DNA of 24,463 bases, from positions 1-24,463 of IMG/VR virus record IMGVR_UViG_3300030104_002237. One strand, given 5' to 3'. The translations under genes and the position numbers were made by a program. This document shows positions 1-7,527 of this stretch, piece after piece (position 1 is the first letter of the stretch; each line of letters begins with the position of its first letter). The stretch is from a virus. The notes under the pieces are model-generated. The model ran no database searches and was not told the DNA's origin. It saw only the letters and a list, made by a program, of their open reading frames with translations.

Positions 1-270
1 AAAAAACCTTTAGCAACAAATGTTCAGATGGATGGAGAGCATTACAAAAATAAAGCCATACAGCCGATTGAATATATCATCGCCAATAAACTTTCTTTCT
101 GCTTGGGTAATGTTGTTAAATATATAACCAGAGATAAGGTAAACAAAGTTCAGGATTTACTTAAAGCCAAGCACTACATTGATTTAGAATTAGAATTAAT
201 CCATAAACGTGATCCCGATGGTAACTGGTTAGACATTAACGAGGATGCAACCCATGAAGAATCTAAATAA
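1..270 (+). CDS. DUF3310 family small phage protein (5' partial)
   Basis: The protein carries the compact signature of DUF3310, a small family common in phage early regions and of unknown biochemical role: a GxHYK motif, IQPIEYI, then GNVVKYITR and DLLKAKHYIDL. The first ATG in the window is at 28, but the frame is open back to base 1. The residues before that ATG (NVQ) match the segment that normally precedes the G-x-HYK motif in this family (VQVGG-like). The true start is therefore probably upstream of the window and this entry is 5' partial. The gene overlaps the next one by 17 bases, suggesting coupling in a rightward early operon. The family call is firm; the function is unknown. Confidence 0.8.
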   Translation, partial: KKPLATNVQMDGEHYKNKAIQPIEYIIANKLSFCLGNVVKYITRDKVNKVQDLLKAKHYIDLELELIHKRDPDGNWLDINEDATHEESK

Positions 271-517
271 TATTGGCGGTGTAAAGAAAAACAGACAAAA
301 CAAATATGGATTAAGACGAACCCATATCAAGATGGATGATGCTTGGTTAGCTGGTTCGGTTGCTTGTTACCTACAAACACTAATAGATGCTCCTCTGGGT
401 GATGAAGATTTTGGATTAGCAACCAAAGATATAGCACAAGCCCATGGAGCAGTATTAAGAAATATAGTAAATTACATACGCATAACAGAAGAACATTATC
501 ATAAGGAGAAATTGTAA
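254..517 (+). CDS. Hypothetical small phage protein (87 aa)
   Basis: Family not recognised. The N-terminus is basic (residues 1-25 rich in K, R and N); the rest looks helical, with KMDDAWLAGSVACYLQ and an AQAHGAVLRNIVNYIR segment. I chose the ATG at 254 because a GAGG at 241-244 lies at a suitable distance; an in-frame ATG at 245 sits directly against that GAGG and would be poorly placed. It overlaps the end of the DUF3310 gene, and its stop codon overlaps the next start (TAATG), so the three genes are probably co-translated. A role in early phage metabolism is only a positional guess. Confidence 0.6.
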   Translation: MKNLNNIGGVKKNRQNKYGLRRTHIKMDDAWLAGSVACYLQTLIDAPLGDEDFGLATKDIAQAHGAVLRNIVNYIRITEEHYHKEKL

Positions 518-786
518 TGCACGTTACGATATTTACCATCATTGCCTCATGTCATCTATTTACAGTAGCCCATGAATATGAAACAGCTAGGATCAATACT
601 AGAATCAAAATGTATAACCAAGAATTACTCAACCATGGAAAAGAACCAGATAAACCTCCAATAGTATTAAGGAATAGATTGATTGAAAGAGTATTGTTAA
701 TCTGTCCCGGCTTTACACCATCCAAAGAAAATGAATTAGTACCAAACGACAAGCCTAAGTATTTACTAGATATTAAAGAAAATTAA
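517..786 (+). CDS. Hypothetical small phage protein (89 aa)
   Basis: Family not recognised. A good AAGGAG at about 503-508 precedes the ATG, and the start overlaps the preceding stop as TAATG. The first 17 residues are mostly hydrophobic (VTIFTIIASCHLFTVA), short for a membrane anchor; the remainder is charged with a proline-containing middle (EPDKPPIV). The gene ends two bases before the stop of the convergent integrase gene, so the two transcription units meet tail to tail with no visible terminator between them. Confidence 0.6.
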   Translation: MHVTIFTIIASCHLFTVAHEYETARINTRIKMYNQELLNHGKEPDKPPIVLRNRLIERVLLICPGFTPSKENELVPNDKPKYLLDIKEN

Positions 787-788
787 AT

Positions 789-1865
789 TTATCCCGACTT
801 ACGCATCCAAAGTTTTTGAATGTAATCACCTACCGCTTGCGCGTTGCTCGATGAATCTTCCTCAAATATATGTGCGTAGCGTTGCGTTGATTGTAAATCT
901 GCATGGCCTAATAAGTTTCCGGTTTCCTCTAGCTTCGTTAAAGAACGTCTAGCATAACTCGCAAAGCTATGGCGCAAGTCATGTATTCTTACATCCGGGC
1001 AACCCGCACGTTTGCGTATTCCTTGCCACATCTTTGAAGGATCATTAATGCCAATGATGTACTTATCGGTTTGCTCTAATTTATTAATAATATTCATGGC
1101 TTGAGAAGATAAATAAATTACCCTAGCCTCACCATCCTTATCGGTTTTATGTTCCTCTAAGGTGATCTTGTTGCCTTGTAAATTAGACCATTTGGCTTTT
1201 GCCAGTTCACCTTTACGCGCACCAGTTAAAATACATAACCAAATAAAACTAACCGACCTCATCCATCGCCCATTTTCCTCTTGCGATTTTAAATTCAATT
1301 CACATACAACGGCATTGAGTTCTTGCTGCGTTAAATAGCGTTTGCGTTTTTCTTCTTTATTCTTCTTAACAAACTTGGCTGGATTAACTTCGATTAGTGA
1401 TAAGGCAATCGCATTATTAAAGGTAGCGCGTATTAAATCAATAATCCGGTTAGCCTGGTACTTATAACTCTTACTAACATTATCGTGAATACGCTTTATA
1501 TCACCTCGTTTTATTTCGCTTATCAGTTTATTGCCAAGCGGTTTTTGTAAATACTTTTTATATGTTGACTCAGCATAATTAATCCTCTTTACGCCTCGAT
1601 TTTCCATATCATCAACATACGCTTGCCAGATATCCGCAAACGTAGGTTGGCTTTTATTAGTAAATGGATCAATGCCTTGTACTGCCATACCAAGCATTTT
1701 CTTGGCTTTATTTCTAACAGCTACTATGGGCGCATCCAATGGCGCTATCTTCTTATCTCTAAAACTAGAATGACCATCGACCTTATAATGTAAGTAGTAA
1801 CCTTTCGCATGATCGTTGTATTTTCTTAAACCATTAACTTTTTTATCTATTGCGTACTTTGGCAT
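789..1865 (-). CDS. int: Tyrosine-family site-specific integrase
   Basis: This integrase should recombine phage attP with a bacterial tRNA gene. From the ATG at 1865 the protein has 358 residues, usual for P4/lambda-type tRNA integrases. The N-terminus (about 1-75) resembles the arm-binding DUF4102-like region, followed by a SAM-like core-binding domain (about 75-165) and the catalytic domain. All catalytic residues are visible: R217 in TGARKGEL, K240 in EEHKTDKDG, H295 and R298 in HDLRH, H321 in LLGHA and nucleophile Y330 in STQRYAH. An upstream in-frame ATG at 1910 would add 15 residues, but 1865 has a purine-rich ribosome site (GAGGAGAGAGG) just upstream. The gene starts about 130 bases from the att core and reads away from it, the usual int-attP arrangement. 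Confidence 0.95.
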   Translation of the reverse strand: MPKYAIDKKVNGLRKYNDHAKGYYLHYKVDGHSSFRDKKIAPLDAPIVAVRNKAKKMLGMAVQGIDPFTNKSQPTFADIWQAYVDDMENRGVKRINYAESTYKKYLQKPLGNKLISEIKRGDIKRIHDNVSKSYKYQANRIIDLIRATFNNAIALSLIEVNPAKFVKKNKEEKRKRYLTQQELNAVVCELNLKSQEENGRWMRSVSFIWLCILTGARKGELAKAKWSNLQGNKITLEEHKTDKDGEARVIYLSSQAMNIINKLEQTDKYIIGINDPSKMWQGIRKRAGCPDVRIHDLRHSFASYARRSLTKLEETGNLLGHADLQSTQRYAHIFEEDSSSNAQAVGDYIQKLWMRKSG

Positions 1866-1883
1866 TACCTCTCTCCTCATTCC

Positions 1884-2116
1884 GTACCTTGTTCGTACCT
1901 TGCAATTCATAGTAATAAGATGAATTGTAAGGTGTTATCGTGTATCAAAGAGTAATCCAGATTTGTTGGTTTTGCAAGCGAATCTAACTAAAAACGTGGT
2001 GGGTGTTGAGAGACTCGAACTCCCGGCCCTCTCGGTGTAAACCTTATAGTTTATGTATTAAATAATTGAAATATATGAATAAAAATAAGGGAATATAGCG
2101 CGTACCTTATAGGTAC
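1884..2116. repeat. GTACCTT repeats flanking the att core
   Basis: GTACCTT occurs at 1884-1890, 1895-1901 and 2102-2108. The first two are 11 bp apart and lie just upstream of the chosen int start; the third is within a small palindrome (GTACC-ttata-GGTAC, 2102-2116) that reaches into the end of the nuclease gene. ACCTTATAG also recurs at 2041-2049 and 2104-2112. Short repeats on both sides of a core are what arm-type integrase sites look like, but a 7-mer can recur by chance and a fourth copy is at 23286-23292. Confidence 0.35.
1997..2041 (-). other. attP: attP core: 3' part of a tRNA-Val(UAC)-like gene
   Basis: Read on the minus strand, this 45-bp stretch is the 3' portion of a tRNA: anticodon loop TTTACAC, 3' anticodon stem CGAGA, variable loop GGGCC, T-stem GGGAG/CTCTC around loop TTCGAGT, acceptor strand AACACCC, discriminator A and CCA. 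The loop places UAC in the anticodon, and the acceptor implies a GGGTGTT partner; both fit tRNA-Val. The sequence upstream of the loop does not supply the 5' anticodon stem, so the tRNA gene is incomplete. A 3' tRNA end beside an integrase gene is the classic phage attachment core that restores the tRNA after integration. The isotype is inferred. Confidence 0.88.
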
Positions 2117-2544
2117 TTTGCTTTCATTAATTCTAAGGCTTCTTTTAAACTGGCATGACTGTCCGTATTTCTTATTATTTCATCTTTAATATAGATCGCT
2201 GTTTTAGATGTACCTTTATTGTTAGTCACTTCATGGAACGGGTAAAATAAAACTTTATCGTATTCGGTACAGCAAAGCGCAAACAAATCTATCTGCTCTT
2301 TTGTAAAAAATCTTTCTTTGGTATGAGAGCCTCGCCTAATATCAAATTTCCATAAATTTTTTTCTGATTCGTGTCGATGTGATTTTGTTTTAACTTGAAC
2401 CTTGAGGAAGGTTTGATTGTAGTTAAATAAAAGATCAACTTCTGAATTTGGAGGCATAAACAAAACAGAATCACTTTGCATGGAGAGGATTGAAGCTGTG
2501 AAATATTCACCTGATCTGCCGAGCCTTTCCGTTGCTCTGTTCAT
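2107..2544 (-). CDS. PD-(D/E)XK-like nuclease
   Basis: The 145-aa protein has the layout of the small PD-(D/E)XK nucleases related to group I intron endonucleases and Holliday resolvases (PDDEXK_5-like): a helix with GEYFTA (E13), then SEVDLLF (D37), then the strand KVQVKTK with Q50 and K52 in place of the ExK motif. The spacing of E13, D37 and Q50-x-K52 fits a metal-dependent active site, and Q instead of E is known in this group. It lies between the virion genes and attP, 11 bases after the last ejection-protein gene, a position often used by accessory genes. Possible roles are a homing nuclease, a resolvase or a superinfection factor; the sequence does not decide. Confidence 0.6.
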   Translation of the reverse strand: MNRATERLGRSGEYFTASILSMQSDSVLFMPPNSEVDLLFNYNQTFLKVQVKTKSHRHESEKNLWKFDIRRGSHTKERFFTKEQIDLFALCCTEYDKVLFYPFHEVTNNKGTSKTAIYIKDEIIRNTDSHASLKEALELMKAKYL

Positions 2545-2555
2545 TTAATATTATT

Positions 2556-4871
2556 TTATCTGAAAACGTCCGTAATCATTTCGCCTGATGGCGGTGCTAT
2601 TGTTCTCAAACCAGAACGTCTAAAAATGTTTTCTACGGCAGATCGTTGTGCTTCTGTATCTTGCAACTGCCTCATTAAATTTAATATGTCTTGCTGCCTT
2701 TCTGGAGAACCTTCTAATAAAACATTTTGTAACGAGTTTGCTTTATTACCCAATGGATCAAATACTGAACCTTTAATTCTTTCTGTTGTAGCACCAGCAG
2801 CCCTTACACCAGCAGAACTTCCAGGGCCTTCTGCTGCAATGAACGCATCTATTAAAGATTGCAGAAACCCCGCATCAGCAGTTTTTTCTGCTGTATTAGA
2901 ACCACCTAAAACCACTTGATTTGTTTTTGCAATTTTATCCTCTCGCATCAATCTTTGTATAAAGAGTTTTTTAGCTTCATCATTACCAGAAAATAAAACA
3001 TTTATTTTTGCTCTTATATCTGGAGAATCAAGTAACTTTTTAGCTAGATTGGTATTATCACCCAAACTATTAATTTGGTTTGAAATAGATTGAAATACAC
3101 CTATTCTGAAAGCATCTTTTTCCGCATCGGTAGAAAGATCATTAAATGATTTTTTAAAATCTGATCCCTTAGTGCTTCTTTTTTGCAATTTTTGACCAAG
3201 TTTAAACGCATCGTTTAATGCAAATTTATCAGCACTTTTTGCTAGGGCTGTTGCATATTCACCGCCTTTTGTAGAGTCTTTTAATATTTCTCTAAATTGA
3301 TTAGCAACATTTTTTCTGCTTAATACTACATCTGGCCCAATTTTTTCAACAGTTGTTGTAGTTTGCAAATTAAATGTCTTTCTATCTACTGCTCTTTTTA
3401 TCTGATCTAAAAACTCCAATGGTAACTCTTTTGTTACGCCAGTAATTTTGCCGTCAGCGTTTCTTATAAATAGTTCTTGAAAAGAAGGAATACCAGAGTC
3501 TTGAATTGGCTTGCTACTTTTTGCTTGTAGTTTTGCTAAATAATTTCTTCTTGCAGTATCGTATTCTTTACGAATAATAGGCACTTCTAAAAATTTATAT
3601 ACATCCAAATTACTTATTTGTGTATTTTCTCCAAACGCCTTTTTATATAAAGGATTTAATTTTGCCTGAATAGCGTTTTCAATATCATCAATACCACCAG
3701 ATAAATTAATACCTTGAGTATCTATTGTTTCTTCTGCTGCTTGTCCTAATGACTGGCTTACTCTTTCGGATTGTATATTAGAGGTTTGATTGTCAATTAT
3801 ATCTTGTCCTTTACCTTCAACTGATCCTGAACCTCTTTCTGTTAAAGTAGTTGAAATTTTTGATCCGGGTTGAGTGATATTTACGCCTCTTAATTTTCTC
3901 CTAACAGCATCACCGCCATAATCAGTAAGTATGTCAACTGGCGAAATTCCCTCTAATTTATCAGCACGAATGTTTGCTTGTATTCTTTGTATAACCTGAT
4001 CTGCTGTAATTTCATCTCGTAAAAAAGCATTTCCAATTTCCTCGATAGCTTTTATATCGTTTTTGGAAAAATTTTTATCAGATGAATTTATAAATTTTTT
4101 AAGAGTTGAAGAAGCAAACTTAAAGGGCAACGATAATACTGCAATACTCGTTGGTAAGACTGTACCGATAGTTCCGCCAGCAGCAGTACCGGTCAAGCCA
4201 GAAATAACTTTATCTTGTACCACGCCACCAACTGTATCTGCATCAGACTCATTATATCCCACACCGCCAAATAGACCTTGTACGCCACCCATCTTCATAC
4301 CTTCTAATGTTCTTTGACCAAGAGTAGCACCAGGCTTGGTAATGCCACCAGCAAGTAATCTACTACTATCTAATACTTTTTTTGCATTATTTAATATACC
4401 AGCAGTTCTAGCTCCTGTAATTCCAGTAGTAACTGCGGTTGGAGTAGGGCCAGTAAATGGTGATAACGCTAATGAAGCAACTATTGGTACAGCACTACCA
4501 ACTATATTAGATGCTACGGCAGTTTTTGGGTAAGCAAGCTCAAACTCTTTATTTCTTGCTCTTTGTTCTCTTAATCTTTTATCAAAAGCATCTCCAAACT
4601 CTTGATCTGTAAAAAGTGTTACACCCAAATTATATGGATTAAGTTCTGCAAAAGTAGCACCTATTTCATCAGATGTACCTAAAGTAAGCCCTTGTAAACC
4701 TTGATCTACAATTCCTTGCGCAACTCTACCAGTTGACATTTCAGGTTGTGACAAAGCAGCATCACTACCTTTAATAGCTACCCTTAAAATAGATTGCTGT
4801 TCACTATCTGTTAAATCGTTAAAGTTATCTGGAACTTCTACTATTCCGTATTTTTTTGTTTGTAGTTGCAT
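2556..4871 (-). CDS. Large internal virion / DNA-ejection protein (putative)
   Basis: A 771-aa protein at the distal end of the late operon, where podoviruses encode proteins packed in the head and ejected with the DNA. Its N-terminus (GIVEVPDNFNDLTDSEQQ) resembles the short beta element that begins many such proteins. Residues about 118-160 and 221-250 are Gly/Ala/Thr/Val-rich and hydrophobic and could enter or cross a membrane; the remainder is long, charged and mostly helical, ending in a helical segment near 735-765. No lytic transglycosylase or peptidase motif was found. It is separated by two bases from the upstream gene. The role is inferred from position, size and composition. Confidence 0.5.
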   Translation of the reverse strand: MQLQTKKYGIVEVPDNFNDLTDSEQQSILRVAIKGSDAALSQPEMSTGRVAQGIVDQGLQGLTLGTSDEIGATFAELNPYNLGVTLFTDQEFGDAFDKRLREQRARNKEFELAYPKTAVASNIVGSAVPIVASLALSPFTGPTPTAVTTGITGARTAGILNNAKKVLDSSRLLAGGITKPGATLGQRTLEGMKMGGVQGLFGGVGYNESDADTVGGVVQDKVISGLTGTAAGGTIGTVLPTSIAVLSLPFKFASSTLKKFINSSDKNFSKNDIKAIEEIGNAFLRDEITADQVIQRIQANIRADKLEGISPVDILTDYGGDAVRRKLRGVNITQPGSKISTTLTERGSGSVEGKGQDIIDNQTSNIQSERVSQSLGQAAEETIDTQGINLSGGIDDIENAIQAKLNPLYKKAFGENTQISNLDVYKFLEVPIIRKEYDTARRNYLAKLQAKSSKPIQDSGIPSFQELFIRNADGKITGVTKELPLEFLDQIKRAVDRKTFNLQTTTTVEKIGPDVVLSRKNVANQFREILKDSTKGGEYATALAKSADKFALNDAFKLGQKLQKRSTKGSDFKKSFNDLSTDAEKDAFRIGVFQSISNQINSLGDNTNLAKKLLDSPDIRAKINVLFSGNDEAKKLFIQRLMREDKIAKTNQVVLGGSNTAEKTADAGFLQSLIDAFIAAEGPGSSAGVRAAGATTERIKGSVFDPLGNKANSLQNVLLEGSPERQQDILNLMRQLQDTEAQRSAVENIFRRSGLRTIAPPSGEMITDVFR

Positions 4872-4873
4872 AT

Positions 4874-5914
4874 TTAATCTTCAAACTCAATTCTTTCAAA
4901 ATAGTCAGCAGTTACTGGGCTAAAATCTAAACCTTCTTCATTAATAGTATAACCTTGAAAAATTGGCTCTGTGGGCAAACCTAAATAACTATAAGATAAT
5001 GCTGTACCAGCCCTATTTTCTTTAAATCCATCTAGCATATGTTTTGTACCTTTTCTTGCTAAATTTAATATCTGAGATTTCATTTCTGGTGTCATACCCT
5101 CACCCTTACTTTTAGAGAGTTTTTCTTTTATATTACCTAATAAACCTTGAGCCTCTTGAAAAGACCTTACTTCACCCTCTTTAACAACCGAGCCATCCAA
5201 TCCTTTCATATAAAGAACTAAAGAAGAATAAGCAGCAGTTCCACCTTCTTGTTTCAAAGAATCTTCCAGTTTCTTAAAGGCAACAACCGCATTATTAGTT
5301 GGAGTCCATATTTTTTCTTGTACTTTTCTTTCGCTTAAAATATCTGCTCTCATATCTTCCATCGTTTGTGGTTGAGCTAATTTAAAGTATTCTAACCCCT
5401 TATCTGCATATCCTTCTGTTTGAAAAGCATCACCAATTGCCCTGTAAAATGATCTGTAAGAATCATAGTCATCTTTTTTTATGGATGAAGTTATTGCTCG
5501 AAATTCTGCTTCTTCTTTCTCTTTTCTCTGCCGTTCTAAATCACCTACTGCAAAATTTGCATACGCATTTGGATTACTTATAAATGATTCTCTAAGTTCT
5601 GTTGGAATATTTGGATTGTTTGCTATGCTTGATCTCAGTTTTTGCTCTCTAGCTTTAGCTTGCCTAGCTGCATCCATAGCCATAAAGTTTTGCTCTCTGG
5701 CAAGATAATTTTGACCAATATCTTTACCTTTAAAGGCATCACCTAAAGCAAATAATAAATTGGCTTTTTGTTGTCTTTCAGTCAACGCTCTTTGTTGTTC
5801 TGGAGTAAGTATGCCAGTTGGCTGTGCGTTCATATTGGCAAACGTATTACCAACATTACTTATACCCGTATTTACTTTACCGCCAAGCGTTCTTAATAAA
5901 TCTGCTATCGCCAT
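4874..5914 (-). CDS. Putative internal virion protein (346 aa)
   Basis: No specific family recognised. The protein is predicted to be mostly helical: a Gln/Arg-rich helix at about 40-105 (PEQQRALTERQQKANLLFAL and following), an NPNIPTELRESFISNPNAYANF linker-like stretch, then a charged helix ELERQRKEKEE-like region. Helical Gln/Ala-rich proteins in this place, between an S74-domain protein and a large Gly-rich protein, are usually minor virion or ejection proteins in P22- and T7-like phages. The start shares one base with the preceding stop (TAATG), suggesting coupled translation. Function is inferred only from context. Confidence 0.5.
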   Translation of the reverse strand: MAIADLLRTLGGKVNTGISNVGNTFANMNAQPTGILTPEQQRALTERQQKANLLFALGDAFKGKDIGQNYLAREQNFMAMDAARQAKAREQKLRSSIANNPNIPTELRESFISNPNAYANFAVGDLERQRKEKEEAEFRAITSSIKKDDYDSYRSFYRAIGDAFQTEGYADKGLEYFKLAQPQTMEDMRADILSERKVQEKIWTPTNNAVVAFKKLEDSLKQEGGTAAYSSLVLYMKGLDGSVVKEGEVRSFQEAQGLLGNIKEKLSKSKGEGMTPEMKSQILNLARKGTKHMLDGFKENRAGTALSYSYLGLPTEPIFQGYTINEEGLDFSPVTADYFERIEFED

Positions 5915-6942
5915 TATAATGCCCCGTAATTAACCATGTAGTAACCGCTTTCATGTAGCGATACTGCATCAGGATTTGTTTTCATTACCTCTTGCGCAAT
6001 CACACCTTTATTTAGTGCTGTAATACCAAGTTTCTTGGCAATCTCATTCCAACTCCAAGTATAAATGTTGTAACCTTTTTCGTTACCGATTAACTCAATG
6101 TCATCTTTTAATCTTTCATCTGACATGGCAAATAAGGCTGCTATTTGAGCTGCTGATCCAAGTACATCACCAGCACCCGTATCTTTTCGTGATGTTTGTG
6201 TTACATTTTGTGGCATAGCACTTAAACCTTGAGCAAGTAAACCTAGCTGTCTTGGCCCATAATCTAAACCACGCAAGAACTCGTTGTAACCAGCATTGAG
6301 TCCGGCTTGCTGTAAATTCTGTTGTTGTGATCCCATGTTGCCTAGCAATCCTAATGTTTGATATTGATCGCCAAGCAAGCCACTTTGCAAACCAGCTTGG
6401 AAACGTCTGTTATCCAGTTCTCTGCCAATATCTGATTCAGCAGCACGTTGCGCTTGGTTAAATCCAGCTTGTCTTAAACCAGATGAAGTTCTTGCTGCTT
6501 GATCGGCAAACGCTCTATTAGTTTCTGCTTCGAGTATTCCGCTTCTTGAACCACCAAATGCGCCAGCCGAGATTGCTCTGTCCTGATCGCCACCAATAGC
6601 CATTTGTCTTGCTCTATCAAGATCACTTAATGATTGGTCGATTACTTGCGTGGTAAACGGGTTTTGGTAAGCATTGATATCCGCACCAAGTAAAGTCGGT
6701 GCTGACTGACCGGCAAGCGTATTGATTGCGCCTCTTGGATCAAGAGCTTGCGCACTTTCAAAAATACCCCTAGTTGCATCAAACCCTCTTAATTGGTCTG
6801 GATTAAAACCAGCTACCCTAGCACCCGTGTAAGGTACGAATGGCTGCGATGCGATACTTTTAGACTTATCGTATAAGTCCTGAAACATCGCCATTTGTGC
6901 TGGATCAACTGTTTGTTGTGATACTGTCTTACCTTTACTCAT
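5914..6942 (-). CDS. Virion protein with C-terminal S74 chaperone domain
   Basis: The first roughly 260 residues are rich in Gln, Ala, Gly and Arg, with repeated R-x-F/A-Q patterns (GLRQAGFNQAQRAAESD, RFQAGLQSG) and are probably helical. The last about 70 residues form a Peptidase_S74 intramolecular chaperone: S274-D-E-R-L-K-D, then YNIYTWSWN and GVIAQEVM. In this family the chaperone helps a trimer fold and may cut itself off just before the serine. The gene overlaps its upstream neighbour by 4 bases (ATGA) and its downstream neighbour by 1. Similar proteins in podoviruses are annotated as tail-fibre-domain or DNA-transfer proteins. A second S74 protein is encoded at 9365-11365. Confidence 0.65.
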   Translation of the reverse strand: MSKGKTVSQQTVDPAQMAMFQDLYDKSKSIASQPFVPYTGARVAGFNPDQLRGFDATRGIFESAQALDPRGAINTLAGQSAPTLLGADINAYQNPFTTQVIDQSLSDLDRARQMAIGGDQDRAISAGAFGGSRSGILEAETNRAFADQAARTSSGLRQAGFNQAQRAAESDIGRELDNRRFQAGLQSGLLGDQYQTLGLLGNMGSQQQNLQQAGLNAGYNEFLRGLDYGPRQLGLLAQGLSAMPQNVTQTSRKDTGAGDVLGSAAQIAALFAMSDERLKDDIELIGNEKGYNIYTWSWNEIAKKLGITALNKGVIAQEVMKTNPDAVSLHESGYYMVNYGAL

Positions 6943-7364
6943 ATTTCCTTCCTAATCATATACTCTTGAACAAAGCCAAGAGGTTTCAATTTTCTTAACC
7001 ATCCTTTACGACCACCGCCATAAAGTCTTTTACATCCAAAGTGTTTTGCAAACTGTTCAATACTAGGAAGCATTGATTGTAGTTCTTCATAGTCACCGCC
7101 ACAAAATAATAAGTTAATGGCGCTTAACCGAGGGTACTTGATAATCTCTGTTATCATAGCTGATTTTTCGCCAGTCCATAAGTGAAAAACCCCTTTTTTT
7201 ATACCTTCTTCTACGTCTTTTATATTATAGCAGTCTGTATGCCTTAATGCCTCTTTAATCAAAGGCTTGGCAAACTGCCATCGAGTAACCCATTCTTCCT
7301 CAGACTGTGCTGGCGGTGCTGAGATTTCCTGAGTTGTCGACACTAACCTTATACTTTGTTCCAT
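6939..7364 (-). CDS. GNAT-like acetyltransferase-fold phage protein
   Basis: The C-terminal half resembles the small GNAT-like proteins found among tail genes of many phages: a strand with AMITEIIKYPRLSAINLLF (69-87), a helix LPSIEQFAKHFGC (99-111), and the ending YGGGRKGWLRKLKPLGF (115-131), which matches the terminal beta strands of that fold. The classic acetyl-CoA loop Q/RxxGxG/A is not clear, so catalysis is doubtful. The first ATG (7364) makes the gene overlap the upstream one by 65 bases; recognisable homology begins near residue 24 (EEWVTRW), so a later non-ATG start is possible, for example GTG at 7343. It overlaps the following gene by 4 bases. Confidence 0.6.
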   Translation of the reverse strand: MEQSIRLVSTTQEISAPPAQSEEEWVTRWQFAKPLIKEALRHTDCYNIKDVEEGIKKGVFHLWTGEKSAMITEIIKYPRLSAINLLFCGGDYEELQSMLPSIEQFAKHFGCKRLYGGGRKGWLRKLKPLGFVQEYMIRKEI

Positions 7365-7527
7365 TTGGGCTTACCAATACTAATTGCGTTTGATCTCCAC
7401 CATTGACTTCTATTCGTTCACCTTTGTTAAAAGTCAACCCCGATTGATACTCTAATTCTGACACTAAATAATTCTGGTACTGCGGATCATATTCCGCACT
7501 TGGTCTAGTAAACGTCTTTCTTGCCAT
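7300..7527 (-). CDS. Hypothetical small late protein (75 aa)
   Basis: Family not recognised. The sequence is polar and looks like a small beta domain, with alternating strands such as RIEVNGGDQTQLVLVSPNG and TKYKVSVDNSGNLSTA. The start shares a base with the stop of the gp10-like gene (TAATG), and its 3' end overlaps the GNAT-like gene by up to 65 bases. Its place after the nozzle protein suggests a minor virion or assembly role, but that is positional only. Confidence 0.6.
   Translation of the reverse strand: MARKTFTRPSAEYDPQYQNYLVSELEYQSGLTFNKGERIEVNGGDQTQLVLVSPNGTKYKVSVDNSGNLSTASTV

Noticed and set aside
1866-1910. Longer integrase start at 1910
   Set aside because: The added 15 residues lie over the GTACCTT repeats and have no good ribosome site, whereas 1865 does.
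1981-2060. A complete tRNA gene
   Set aside because: The 3' part fits, but there is no 5' anticodon stem, D-arm or 5' acceptor strand upstream; it is an att fragment only.
1-2100. Host-prophage junction at the left edge
   Set aside because: DUF3310 and other phage-like genes lie beyond int on the left, and no chromosomal gene was recognised.
2289-2510. 73-codon second frame within the nuclease gene
   Set aside because: Same strand but a different frame, wholly inside a gene with recognisable catalytic motifs; no independent ribosome site.
789-2544. Lysogeny repressor or excisionase next to int
   Set aside because: No helix-turn-helix or Xis-like small ORF is found in this stretch; the 145-aa gene is nuclease-like.
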